Assembly (NCBI GenBank): GCA_963070105.1
Contig: OY718806.1
Span: 207,001 to 271,000, forward strand
Direction of reading: 5' to 3'
Source: Litomosoides sigmodontis
Lineage: Eukaryota; Nematoda; Chromadorea; Rhabditida; Onchocercidae
DNA length: 64,000 nt
The notes under the pieces are model-generated. The model was not told the DNA's origin, made no database searches, and was given only the letters and a program-made list of their open reading frames with translations. Each line of letters opens with the position of its first letter. Position 1 is the stretch's first letter. Made by a program: the position numbers and the translations under genes. Below are positions 53,207-64,000 of this stretch, piece by piece.

Positions 53207-55813
53207 ATGGAGATGGACAATTGTAATGCTGGCATGCAGGAATGGCCTGACTCAGAAAGGTTGAAAGAAGCTCTTTCATTGGCTAGCTTTGGTAATTACT
53301 ATACAATGCCTGGTTTGAAGTAAGCAGATAGTGAATTCATAATTTCACATATATGGTCTGGAATTGTTTTATTGGGTTTTGTTTTGTCGAGATTAGCAGT
53401 CGATGTCAAAGCATTCTTTACGTCTTTGTAGGGCAACTGTAACCTTACCTGACTTAATGGCTAAAACACTGGAGCAGAAGCTTAACAAAACTGTTACTCG
53501 ACCATCAGTTGCCAAAGATATGAACGGGGTTCATCTCCTCATTGTTGGTTTCTTTATTTTGTGATGAAATTCTCTGTCTAGTTAGGTAGGAGAGAGATTT
53601 TCAAAAAAAAAAAAATGTTTTTAATAAAAAGCATATCACCATGACAATGGTGAGGAGAACTTGGGAAAAGTTCGAAGAGATTTGCACCATGGCCTTCTTA
53701 TAATCCTTAACCTATTTGAAGGCCGATGGACATCTTCGAGCTGCCGTTAATTTAACGTCTGAATTGTTAACAGAAGTTAATCAAGGGTTTGGGATGGCTG
53801 GCCAGACTTCAAACAATACGGAATACAGTTTCAAGGTTTACGCGTGATTTTTTACGTTTTGTCACAAGTTTTTCTCATATCTTGCTGTGATTTACGATTG
53901 GCTGTATTCTCTAACAGACAATGTAGGCATGTTTAATTTTTACTGATGTATCAAGTGTATAATGCTTTGAAGTACTGAAGTATAGCCTATGAAATAGATT
54001 TTGTAGGTGTGGGCATGCCGTATGCAATTACTGATGGCTTTGAAACTGTATACATTATTGAATGAAGAGTTGATACCATTTGAAGAAATGGATGCACCAG
54101 ATATGTTCTACCAGTATTACCCCACTCTCTATCCAAAAGGTGCTAAAGGTATGTAATGAAATATTGAAAATATTCCATATTTTTATATGCATCATACTTT
54201 TGGAAAGATAGTATGGAGCGGACTTCCAACTTTTGAAAATTGCTTCGAACTTTTGGAAACTGCTGATATTGTCAAATTTATTCCCGAGCACTCGAAAGAA
54301 GAGATTTAGGCTTGTTTTTTTTTTTAATATTCATTTTGTTTTAGGAAGTCTGGTACCGTTCAGTATGCGCTTGATTCATGCCGAGGCATTACGCTTTACT
54401 TCTAATCCATGGGCAACTTTAGAAAGAATTGATAGACTGGAAAAAGATGTTAATAAAGTAACAGTAACGTATCGACTGCACTTTTTTTTAATTTTTTATT
54501 TTTACAATGAAATTAGTTGTATTAGAAAGCTAAATCGATCAAGTCTAGCGTTATAGGTTTTGGATAAGTCGGTGAACAGAAGCGAATATTTCTTCAAAAT
54601 ATGGGAAGATCGTTTGTTAGCCGTGCAAAAAATGCGTGCGCGTAGTTTATTTTTTCTGAAGGTTATATATTTAGTAAATTTTTTCTTAAGCTAGAGGAGA
54701 AAATGAAATAAAACATTTAAGAATTTGCTGTAGGAGATGGCTGATTCATTTAAAAAGGATAAAGCAATCATTATGCGTTAGAAATGGTTAATGCTTTTAC
54801 CAAAAAATTTCTAGCGTTCTATCATTATCGCATTATAGGAGTATTCAACATCCATGATCCTGTATAATCGTTTATCAAAAGCAGATGGGTTAAGTTCCGA
54901 GCAACGAATAACCCTGAAACTAATGTTAATGAGAATGGCAATGGCTATCGGTGATCAAAAGAACTTAGAATATTATTCGAATGAAATCCCTGCATCAGCT
55001 TGTGATGATCAAATCTTACACAAGTATATTGCTCATTCGTTTTATTTAAAAGTTTTTACGGCTTAGGACTTTTCTGGCAAATTATTTAAACCTTATCATA
55101 TGCACAGTGAGTGGTGCATTTTCAAAAATAAAAATTGAACATTTTAGGTGCTTGAAGTATATATTTTATGGCAAATATAACGAAGCTTACGAAACGTTGC
55201 AGAGATATCTTAACTCACTCGCCTCTTCTGAAGTGCTATAATTTAAATCATCTTCTTCATACTTTTGTACTAGACTTGAGAACGAGAAATACACAAATTA
55301 TAACAGTCTGTTTTGTAAACCTTATACATGCGAACAGTTTGCCTTTTGAACTCACTTGTGATCTTTTATCTCCCATTAGTCATTATGCATGTTTACTTAC
55401 ATAAAGCAACAGTAGCATTTAATATTTCCTTAAAATTTTTAGCTGTACAACAACATGGCAATTTGCTTACTGTATAAAGGCCAAGTTTTTGATGCACTAG
55501 AAATGTTGAAAAGCTTGCCGGGCGATCCAAACGAGCCAGTTGCAATCAATTTTTCGATAATAACAGAACTTTCGACTTCAAATCTTGCCCACGAAGATGT
55601 AAATTGCTTTTGAAATTCGTAGTGAAATTGCATGGAAAATAACAAAATTTTGCATATGACTTACAGCTTTGCTTGGTGTGGAGTTAAATCCGACAAGAAT
55701 CTGAAATTTTTTAATTGTAACACTTTTTTTTGCAGTTAACAATTTTCGCAGAGAAACTTCATCAGTTTCCGGATATGTTCGACCCAGTAACGTTGAAACT
55801 AATGTCTTCATAA
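53207..55813 (+). CDS. trappc12: TRAPPC12 (TTC15) homologue, TRAPP complex subunit
   Basis: Ten exons close in frame to 395 aa: 53207-53319, 53432-53528, 53722-53835, 54007-54148, 54345-54457, 54557-54661, 54839-55023, 55148-55232, 55443-55598, 55736-55813. The block PDMFYQYYPTLYPKGAKGSL followed by VPFSMRLIHAE matches the signature of human TRAPPC12 (PDLYYEYYP...VPFSMRILHAE). Downstream helices form TPR-like repeats, including LYNNMAICLLYKGQVFDALE. TRAPPC12 belongs to TRAPPIII, the Rab1/Rab18 exchange factor acting in ER-Golgi traffic and autophagy; vertebrate TRAPPC12 also helps kinetochore assembly. The long acidic N-terminal region of the human protein is absent, so this is the TPR core only. 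The start is chosen because GAAATG lies right after a leader-type acceptor. A stop-containing, phase-compatible exon lies in the intron after 54661. Confidence 0.92.
54734..54781 (+). other. trappc12: Possible poison/cassette exon in the TRAPPC12 homologue
   Basis: GCTGTAG is followed by an in-frame EMADSFKKDKAIIMR and then TAG. It begins with the same phase and first residue (Glu) as the true next exon at 54839. If used as a terminal exon, or spliced in, it would truncate the protein after exon 6. Confidence 0.3.
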
Positions 55814-58800
55814 CAGATTACAAGGAAATTTAGTAAATCTGTTTTTGTATCGCTATTTTTGAAAAGGTTTTGATTGGCATACATGGTAATAATGTTATCG
55901 AAAATGTGCAATAGAAACAAAAATGATATATTATAAAATGTGAATTTATTAGTTTAATTTAATTTACATGGTATTCTGTTATTCTTGTAAAGTGGACAAA
56001 TATCTGACATCTTTTTTATGCATAGGGACAATTTTTTAAGAGCATGTGGGACATCTGATTGAAATAACACTAGTTCGACAAAAAATAGTCCAAAAGTAAT
56101 GAATTTTAGGATGCTTCTTCAGTCACTGAACAAATGTACTCTAAGTTGTTGCTTAGAGTGTATCATCGGCTTTTTTACAATAACATCAAAAAACATGGAT
56201 TTCTACATATGACGACATAATGCAGGGGAAAATACTAAAAATAAATTTCATAAACACTCGAGGCACGTGGAAGAGATTGGGTCTATGTTGAGTGGTTTAT
56301 GTTCTTGTCATTTTTGATTTTGCGTCTATTTGAACCAATTTGTTATCGAGTGCACATGACCAGCAACAGTTTTACACGAAGTAAATGAAAGTCAGCAATC
56401 GAATGTAAGCGGTTAAACGGCTGACATTTAATTGATTTTGGACTCGGCATGGTTGATATAACACTGTGTTATTTTACAGATGCTTAATGTAAATGTAAAG
56501 TTATGGTCCTTACCATATGTAGGCATATCGTAAAGCAATAACTTCGTGGTAAGAGATTTTCGTCATTCTAAGAAATTTGGAGTGCTCATACAATGCCTGA
56601 TTGAAGGAGAGTACTGTTGCGATGGTTGCATTTTTCATAACATAGGATACTGCAGTTAAAGACGATAAAAACTTCAATGATCAACATGTTTTCGTGTAAT
56701 CGTTCCTGCTGCTGATATGGTGATAAATCTATTTTTATCTATTTTTAGAAGGAAGTATGTTAAGTTCCATTAGGAAAGTACTAATCCTGAAGCGAAAAAT
56801 TTCTTTTCCTCACAAGCACCTAAACTCACCCTTCAATCGTCATTTTGAAATCTCATTCGCCTTCGCCTTCGCGAATTTGCGTTCTCACCACACTTATCGA
56901 TAGGGTAGGTTAGTCAGATGGAAACACAATCTGGACATGCCTTGAGACCAATTGAATTGCATTGGAAGTGCATACCCTTCCGAAATGTACACATCAACAA
57001 CCGGTATTGCGAACTTTTAGGAGCTGTGACCTTCAAAAATATGTGCACACCCATCACTCCTGCGAATTACAGGAATAAGGACCACATAACTCTAAACTTC
57101 TAATCAATTCCGTGGTTATTGAACAAGCCAGAACTACTCCAAGACACTTCCAGAGTACTTTCATTCCCAAGGTAACCATTTCTGTTTGCTTTCAATTTTC
57201 AAATCCCACATTTTCGTAACATATTTTTGTATGGGAAAAAATGATAATCACACATACAACCAATATAGCCGTACAAAACAAGAATTGTCCAGGCTAAGAT
57301 TCGCTTCTAATTCCCAACTTTTATGATCTTCATGATTGACATGTGGTAGGCCCTCACCACCGGGACACAGCGTTTCCCGGTGGGATTAGGTGATTTCCAA
57401 GTTATCAAAACAAAGTTGACAGAGCAGAGATGTGCAATCCATGTAGTTTTGATGAAACTCGCAAACAGTGACTTTACAGAATATAAAGATTCCTTGATTT
57501 TTAAAACACATCATACTGTTTGTTGAGACTTGACCATCAATTTACAAGTACGATCTGCTTCCGTGAAAAACAGTACTGGTCCAAGTAGCGGTCACGAATT
57601 CAGTAGCGCTTGTGAATAATTTTTTACGAATATTTCAAAAGTTGCTGGTTGGAATTGACGAAAAAGTTAAATTTTGGAAACACCTTGTAGAGTCTATTAT
57701 TTAACCGTTTGCTCACCGAAGCCTTCTGAAAGTATAACAGTACTTTCATTGCAAATAGTTCAACGTGGTGCAAAAAAACTCAAAGTGTATTACATATTAA
57801 GCGAATAATTATGATGAACAAAAGTATAGTTAACAAAACAAAGGACAGTCAGCGAATCGTTTTGCCTGTAGTTATGCTTGGCGACTGTTCTTCAGAATTA
57901 ATCTACGAGAGATTTTCAGAAAGCAAGTCCGAAGAAGTTGTTCAGAATGACTGGAAAAGCACACGACGACAAACTTGTAGATTGTAGTGTGACGTAAGTC
58001 CTTCAAAATCACCTAGAATTTGATTTCAGCTCTCATCTTTTGCCGATTCCATATCTCCTTAGCAATATCTGCCGAAATCATAAACTACAAGCATCCTATA
58101 CCATTTTTTTTGCATTATATATAAAGTAACGGAAGGCACAGCAAATCTTCATAGTTAATAGACATAAAGTATACCACTAAATGTTAGGAAAGCATTTTTT
58201 TGATTTATCGTTTTCCCAACTATCTGTGCCTGAATAAGCTACAAAGCGCAGTATCTTTTGAAAAAAAAATCAAAAATCATTCGAAATTTTAAGACTTTTT
58301 AACGAAGAATACGAACAAGTATTGGAGGAGAATAAGTGATAAAAAAGAAATCAGAAGTTTTCAATAGCACTGCTATCCCTTTTTCAGCGCTTTTTCCAAT
58401 AAAATTCCTAGAAAAAAACTAGAAAGCGAAATGGTTTGTAATGGCTCACGAAAACGTTGTAAAAAAAATCGAGCAATTAAATGAGGACTAGAAATGTTAT
58501 TCTTACTTTCTGAGTAATCTCCATGAGCTTCACTTTACAAGGTACCATCCAACTAAGAAGAGTTATTTTTCCATCAAATTCAATATTTTATCAATTTACC
58601 AATAAAAGAAAAAAGTTACAGACTCAATAAATCCTGCTAATCGAGTAAAATTTGGCAGTTCAGCATAGATGAAATCTAGGGTTGTCAGTTAGCATAAATC
58701 ACAGAAATAGCACTTTTCGGAGAAAACGGAAATTTGATGTACCCTGCACCACGTGCGCATCGTTCCGAAAAAGCGATTGAAAATATTTTTAAGTTTCATA

Positions 58801-58829
58801 GTATCCCATCACGACTATCAATATGCTCC
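55814..58829. other. Convergent intergenic region TRAPPC12 / innexin
   Basis: No gene was recognised. It is AT-rich with short frames only. A small perfect hairpin at 57357-57383 is listed separately. Confidence 0.6.
57357..57383. other. Perfect 9-bp inverted repeat with 9-base loop
   Basis: CCACCGGGA and TCCCGGTGG flank a 9-base loop (CACAGCGTT). The GC-rich stem stands out in AT-rich intergenic DNA. It could be a small RNA hairpin or a protein site; nothing further can be said from sequence. Confidence 0.7.
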
Positions 58830-61798
58830 TTACGAAACTTTGCCTTTGACCGCTCGCGTAAATGCATCGGGCTGCATCAGTGGACCGTGTAGCTGCAAGT
58901 TCCCGGGGTTAGGAAAATCCAGGAATGATTTGACAAGTCCGGAATAAGCAGTACTTTTCTGGCTAATTGCATGACAATTAGTTTGTTGCTAGGTCTTTCG
59001 ATACATGGAAACTCATAGTAATCATGCCAAATTCTATCCTCTTGTCTACGATGAACTGCAGTCTTAGAAAAAAGGATGAAATCAAAAAATATGGACTTTT
59101 TTACCACTTTTTGTCTTGAATCCTACCATTTCTGCTATTTATTATCGGAGAACAGTAACAATCAATGTGTAGCCTTGCCTCACTGGGCTGAAAGATTGTT
59201 ATGACGGCTTACTTTTTCCGGATCATACTGTGTTTCGGTAAAGCCATCATCAGGGCCTGGTGATGAGCTTTTTGTTGTATGACTGCCAATTGCACCATGA
59301 CACTGTTCCCGGTAAAAATCAGCGAACAGCTGTCCGCAAAGATCACGTGCCATCATACCACCAGCATACATGTCAACAAATCGCAGAAGTAGTACACCGT
59401 CTGGAATTAATTCGTCAAATTTCATTTGAGAAAAATTTGGAAGCTATCAGTTTTTCAGTGGAAATTTTATGATTGCCTTCATAGTTTACATGTATTCCGA
59501 AGATATTTCAAAACTTACTAGCCAAAGATTTTTTTAATGAAACCATATTATTGCTTCTTCGGTAGCCGATAACTAATTCTAAGAAGCTAAATGATAAGCA
59601 AACTCAGCAGTGATTTAAAAAATTAGCGATAGAAACAGGTGTGAGAATGATAGCGACATACCTGGCTTCAGTGCTTTATGCACAAAACGACGCAGAATTA
59701 CTTGGTCCATAGGTGTTTCATCTAACTTCATATGTAAAAGGAGCAGACGTGCTGTACGTTCTCGATTTGAGGCCAGTATGGTATTGTAAACGAAGTAGAT
59801 GAAATTAAGCAGTGTGGATGTGGCAACAAATAGAAACCAAAACCTATAAAACTTAATCCTTTTAAATAACACGCAAGTTTTAATGAATACTAATGATATT
59901 TCGGTGCTTCTTAACATGATCCTATGAGAGGACAGCTCGGATAATAGTCATTCCTTTTCAATTCTTCTGGATATGGAAGCCACCGCGACATCCTTGAATG
60001 CATCATCGTCTCAATATAACAATCACTAGAGGAGTATCACGGTTACTTGTATAGTAGTGTTTACCTTATAGATTAATTAAGTGAGTAAACATATGACATG
60101 TAACTTGAAATGGCAATATTTCTATTCGCCAACTTCGATTTTCTATTTGTAGTGAAAATGAATAAGCGAACCAGATGAAAAGATATATTTTTTCATTGAA
60201 CATATTGATCATTAGGACGCACTGTACTGAGTATCGATGAATGTTTGCCAAGCGTCGTACTTTAAAATCGCACATAGTTACACGTGGGAACACACCGGAA
60301 TCCAGCCACTCTCGGCCTTCCCATAGATCGAGCAGTATCTAAGATCCTCAGTTTTATATTGAATACATTTATAATTTTGATCTTGTAGTGCCGCGTAATT
60401 GTAAATCAAGACGCTCAAGTTAAGCGTCCAATATTGAAAAAGGAAAAAGCAAGGATGAAGAGAAAGCTGTAATAGTTTGGACATCCAGGGAAAATTACCT
60501 GGAATCCCCAAAGACTATGACTGGTACCGAGGAAATTGTTCAGGATCACAAATTGGCTGAATATGTTGATAACAAAGAGTGACTTCATAAATAGGTACAA
60601 TAAGGTTACATAAGAACCCAATGAAGAGCCATAATTAAAACAGAAGTAACGGTTTTGAGATGTGTCGAATTCCAGACATTCTTCAACAAACAGTGCCAGT
60701 TTTTCTAATTCCTTCTTCCGTTCATTACATTTTGACGTCCTCAAATTTTTCGCTTCTTTTACAACTGTATCTAAATCGAGGCCTGAAATACATTAGAAGA
60801 CTTGTATTTATAGTAATCAGTTTTGGCTCCGTCGCTATGATTTACATTCGTCGGTGAGTATCATATCTAGAAAAGATATCGCAGTGTACGCAAAAGATAT
60901 TTTGTATTGCATGTAACTGTTACGGTTTTTCATTATTTATAACTGTAATGGTTTTTATTATGTATTTATATTCAGCGCTTAAAAATTTGGAAAAGGAATA
61001 TTACGAATAACTAACCACTCTGTTTGTTAAGAGTTTTCCATATCCATTCTGGGATGAAAAACATCAGTGCCTGTAGTACTAACATAATTGGTACCCACTG
61101 GTAGTAACCAATTTCGGCTCCGTGGCGATCGTTCACATCCTCCGGTACTGGGTCATCGAAGTGTACCCAGTAGGTGTTCTGTATTAAATATAATTGTAAC
61201 AGTTTTCTATTAGGTATTTATATTCATAACTTTAATAATCTTTCTAACTCTGCTACCTTCTCAATACAAAACGCATTGTATGCATATGCATACACATTTC
61301 GATTAACATAAGATTGATAAATGTGTCACGAACACCAAAACTGACGAGACAAACAGTATAAAGTCTTTAGTTACGTACTTCAGTGTTAAGTAAATTTGAA
61401 ATTTTGGCATGATTTTAGCATTAAGAAGTACTTGCTCATTTCCATTACTAAAGCTGGAATAGAAAACGTGACAACAAACCTGTATGAAACAGTAATCCTC
61501 CGTATATTGTTCCCATCCACCTTTAAATTCCATAGGCACCCAACATTGTATTGGCGAACCTACATATCTGGAATATCAAAGCTTTCTGATAACTAGCATT
61601 TCATGATGCCCCCCCAAAACCGTAGGAAAATGAATTTAGTTTTCAGCAATTAACTTACTGTTTGGCTGAAACGAGAATAGCGAAGAAAGTTAATAAAGAG
61701 CTTGTGACAAAGTAATTAAGTCGGTCGATACGATCATCGTATGTCGTTGGTGAAAATATCTTCAGGAATGCGCTATCCAGAAACGGTATACCCAGCAT
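58830..61798 (-). CDS. inx: Innexin (invertebrate gap-junction channel protein)
   Basis: Eight exons close in frame to 424 aa: 61798-61659, 61567-61480, 61178-61016, 60782-60499, 60338-60172, 59843-59662, 59400-59213, 58892-58830. Four TM segments are visible: TM1 near 35-50 ([15 protein letters not shown]), TM2 after the family signature [22 protein letters not shown]3 in [22 protein letters not shown]4 in [17 protein letters not shown]. Extracellular loop 1 has the paired cysteines (PIQCWVP, EDYC). Loop 2 includes [14 protein letters not shown] and [18 protein letters not shown]. Innexins form hexameric/octameric hemichannels and gap junctions coupling nematode muscle, gut, neurons and germline. 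I cannot tell which C. elegans inx it corresponds to. The short last exon ([20 protein letters not shown]) is supported by phase and a good acceptor only. No clear leader acceptor is seen at the start. Confidence 0.95.
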
Positions 61799-62857
61799 AC
61801 TTTACAAGCACGTGTGTGGCACTTGAAATGAGATCACTTTCGAATTTCGAATCTAGTAGTAGCTTGCTATTAGTGTGGAGTAAGTGTGGATTTCATTCCA
61901 TAGATATTGCAGGCTGAGTTTACCACAGAAATTTGACAGACTTTTGATCATTCAAATAATGAGAGAAAAAAAAACGGTCACTTCGCAAAAAGGAAATAAA
62001 TAGATTTCTAATGGTTAATGTCAAACTGATAAAACGTCGTCCAATCTACTATGAGCCTTCTGATATGGCATTCCTTTCGAAATGAATCACTGCTGTTAAT
62101 TTTTGCCGATAAAACTGTCTTGTGTTGTAGAGCAGCGGACCGCCAATTTATTACTGCCTTACTACAATTGCCACCCACATTTTGAGACTCAAAATTTACC
62201 CAGTGTAATAAATGTAAATTTGAATGATTTTAAGTTTGTGTTGTGTCACTTTATCAAGAAGCATAAAGGAACTACTAGCATAGTGTCGATGGAATCAGGA
62301 CAAATAGAACAATGACATTACCGAGCTAGACTGAACAAAGAGTGAAGGGAAATAATGTTAGGTTGCGAGTTTCTCCAGTGAAAAGCTTGCGCAAAGTTGA
62401 AAGAATGAAGCAGCGGTCTGTTTGAATATCGAAGAGCCTTTATAAATTTCTTAAATTTGATTTTTTGAATTTAAACGAGCTGACAAAATTCAATGGAGAC
62501 CTGACGAAAACTTCCAGCATTTGAGGAAAGAAGTGATAGGAAGTGCTGCTTACAATAGACACAGCAGGATGGACGGATCGAAAGATGCCAAAATGATGCA
62601 AGCTTACAGCAGATGGAGAAGAAGAGGTCAAAGGCCCGATGGCCACTTGAGTTAGTCGTTGTTGGTGACGCTGGACGATGACAACAAGATGCTGTTGAAG
62701 GAGAAGGAGGAGATGGGAGGGGTTGGAAGGGTGCCGAATAGTAGTGGATGGAAATGAAAGAGATGGAGAGCTCGAACTGACCAACAGTCGTCATTCATCA
62801 CCATCATCATCCATGCTCTGTGCCTGCCTGACCTGCGGAGGAAGAACCTATGCGCGA

Positions 62858-62897
62858 CCCATCCATCCATTTTCATTCCATTCCATCCATTCCATCA
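62858..62897. repeat. (CCAT)n-like degenerate repeat
   Basis: CATCCATCCATTTTCATTCC and the following bases repeat CCAT/CATT units on the plus strand. Confidence 0.8.
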
Positions 62898-62940
62898 GCT
62901 TAACGACGACGAAGTGGGTTGAGCATACATTGAAGCATGC

Positions 62941-62976
62941 AATACTACTACTACTACTATAACTACTACTACTACT
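62941..62976. repeat. (CTA)n microsatellite
   Basis: Two blocks of CTA/TAC triplets are separated by a TATAA interruption. Confidence 0.9.
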
Positions 62977-64000
62977 GACATTATGAACTCCACCATCATT
63001 TAGGGTTACAGTAAAAGGGGTCAGGCTAGTCGCTGTACCTCAGGAGCTTGGGGGACTGAATTAACCGACCGTTCGCGCATTTACCCTTTCGGGGGAAAGG
63101 AGGTTGCAGAGTGCTGGGTAATCGATAAATTTGGAGTTTAGTGGAAGCGGAAAACCGAGAAAACCCCATGCAACAGTAGTAGTAGTAATAGGTGTGTGTG
63201 TCATCGTCACTCCATCATAAGTACCGACCGATGAATAATTCAGAGTCTTGGTTACTCTTTGAACATCTAACACCCGAACAGCGTCTTAGATGAGGCTCAT
63301 CTATGGTTGTCACTGATGTGGTATTGAATAGTTGTTCGAAAATCCGATGAGTTACGAGGGGTGATGAAAAATTCAATGGACGAATTGGCGGGACACGGAA
63401 ACAGTACGGCGGATAGACTGTCAAATGTTGCTTGGCTTTTTTTCATCTTTCGAAAAAGGAACGCTCAGGTGTAATAAAAAATAGTGTGTGATGTGATTCT
63501 GATCCAGCGCGCTGCGTGTACCACTGCGTAAGCCCACTGTCATTTATCAAACAACAGCATGACAGGTAGAGAAGTAATGAGACATGAAATGAAAATGAAA
63601 CAGAAGGACTGCTTGAGAGACAGTTAAGGGAGAGGTTTCTCGGTACCCGTGTGACATCCACCCAAGCTAATGAATGATACGTGGAATTGCCTCGGTTAGC
63701 TAGCACCTTCGCTAGGTAAATGAGGAGGCAGGGGAAGTGGTGAAAGTTCAGCTTCGTGAAAGAAACAATCACAATCAGTGAGGATGAAATAAGTGGATCG
63801 ACGAAAACATATGAGTGCTACAGGCAGTGCTACAAGTGCTTATCCGATGCTAATGTGCCGCTTCTGCAACCCCCTCTTCTCGCTGGAGAAGCGGCGTCTC
63901 GCATACGCCACAGCTCCTGCTCCATCGGCGCAGCACTGTACGATCTCACTGTACAGCGGTGCAGCGCAAAAAAACTGATGCAATTATCAAGTTTTCAATC

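Larger units (their letters stand above)
61799..64000. other. Upstream flank of the innexin gene, repeat-bearing
   Basis: No gene is supported. Overlapping low-complexity frames at 62440-62960 arise from simple sequence. The last kilobase is less AT-rich, but its frames have no motif. The innexin promoter should lie in the first part. Confidence 0.5.

Noticed and set aside
62440..62962. Serine/histidine-rich frames on both strands
   Set aside because: Low-complexity repeats (CCAT, CTA, GAT) explain them; no exon structure or conserved motif.

Overview
The window is nuclear DNA from a nematode, most likely a parasitic (clade III type) species. It is AT-rich, and its genes are cut into many short exons with GT...(T)TTCAG-type introns. 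Several first coding exons sit a few bases after a cis-like TTTCAG/TTTTAG with no donor upstream, as expected for spliced-leader trans-splicing. The protein families (NOAH/PAN-ZP, trehalase, innexin) also fit nematodes. No viral, bacterial or CRISPR material was recognised. Gene models were assembled by hand from splice signals, reading frame and family motifs. Eight of the nine close in frame or nearly so; the exceptions are stated in the entries.

Layout. 2.2-7.3 kb (+): a NOAH-2-like apical matrix protein (four PAN/apple domains, ZP domain, furin site, TM). 9.8-14.1 kb (+): a trehalase (GH37) with a secretory start and hydrophobic C-terminus, and with two oddities: a signature arginine block read one base out of register, and an intron with an AT rather than GT donor. 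14-19 kb: largely empty. 19.1-20.7 kb (+): an unrecognised basic, proline-rich protein of 233 aa containing six 15-bp repeats. 23.0-25.3 kb (-): a ZCCHC24-like zinc-knuckle/3CxxC protein with two similar alternative first exons. 25.3-35.2 kb: gene-poor, with a GC-richer, microsatellite-dense island at 30-33 kb. 35.2-42.2 kb (-): a DOK-7-like PH-PTB adaptor with a long serine-rich tail. 43.8-47.9 kb (-): a RUFY-type RUN/coiled-coil/FYVE protein. 49.2-52.1 kb (+): an API5 homologue. 53.2-55.8 kb (+): a TRAPPC12 homologue. 58.8-61.8 kb (-): an innexin. The two ends are non-coding as far as I can see.

The genes are not one pathway. Loose themes are cuticle/apical matrix and sugar metabolism on the left, membrane traffic (RUFY, TRAPPC12) and junction/receptor signalling (DOK-7-like, innexin) on the right. 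RUFY and API5 are divergent across 1.3 kb and may share a promoter region. RUFY and DOK-7-like run in the same direction. TRAPPC12 and innexin converge. The observations I would follow first are the shifted trehalase signature and its AT-AG intron, the duplicated first exon of the ZCCHC24-like gene, the in-phase stop-containing cassette exon in TRAPPC12, and the 80-bp (TA)n tract touching a splice acceptor in the DOK-7-like gene.
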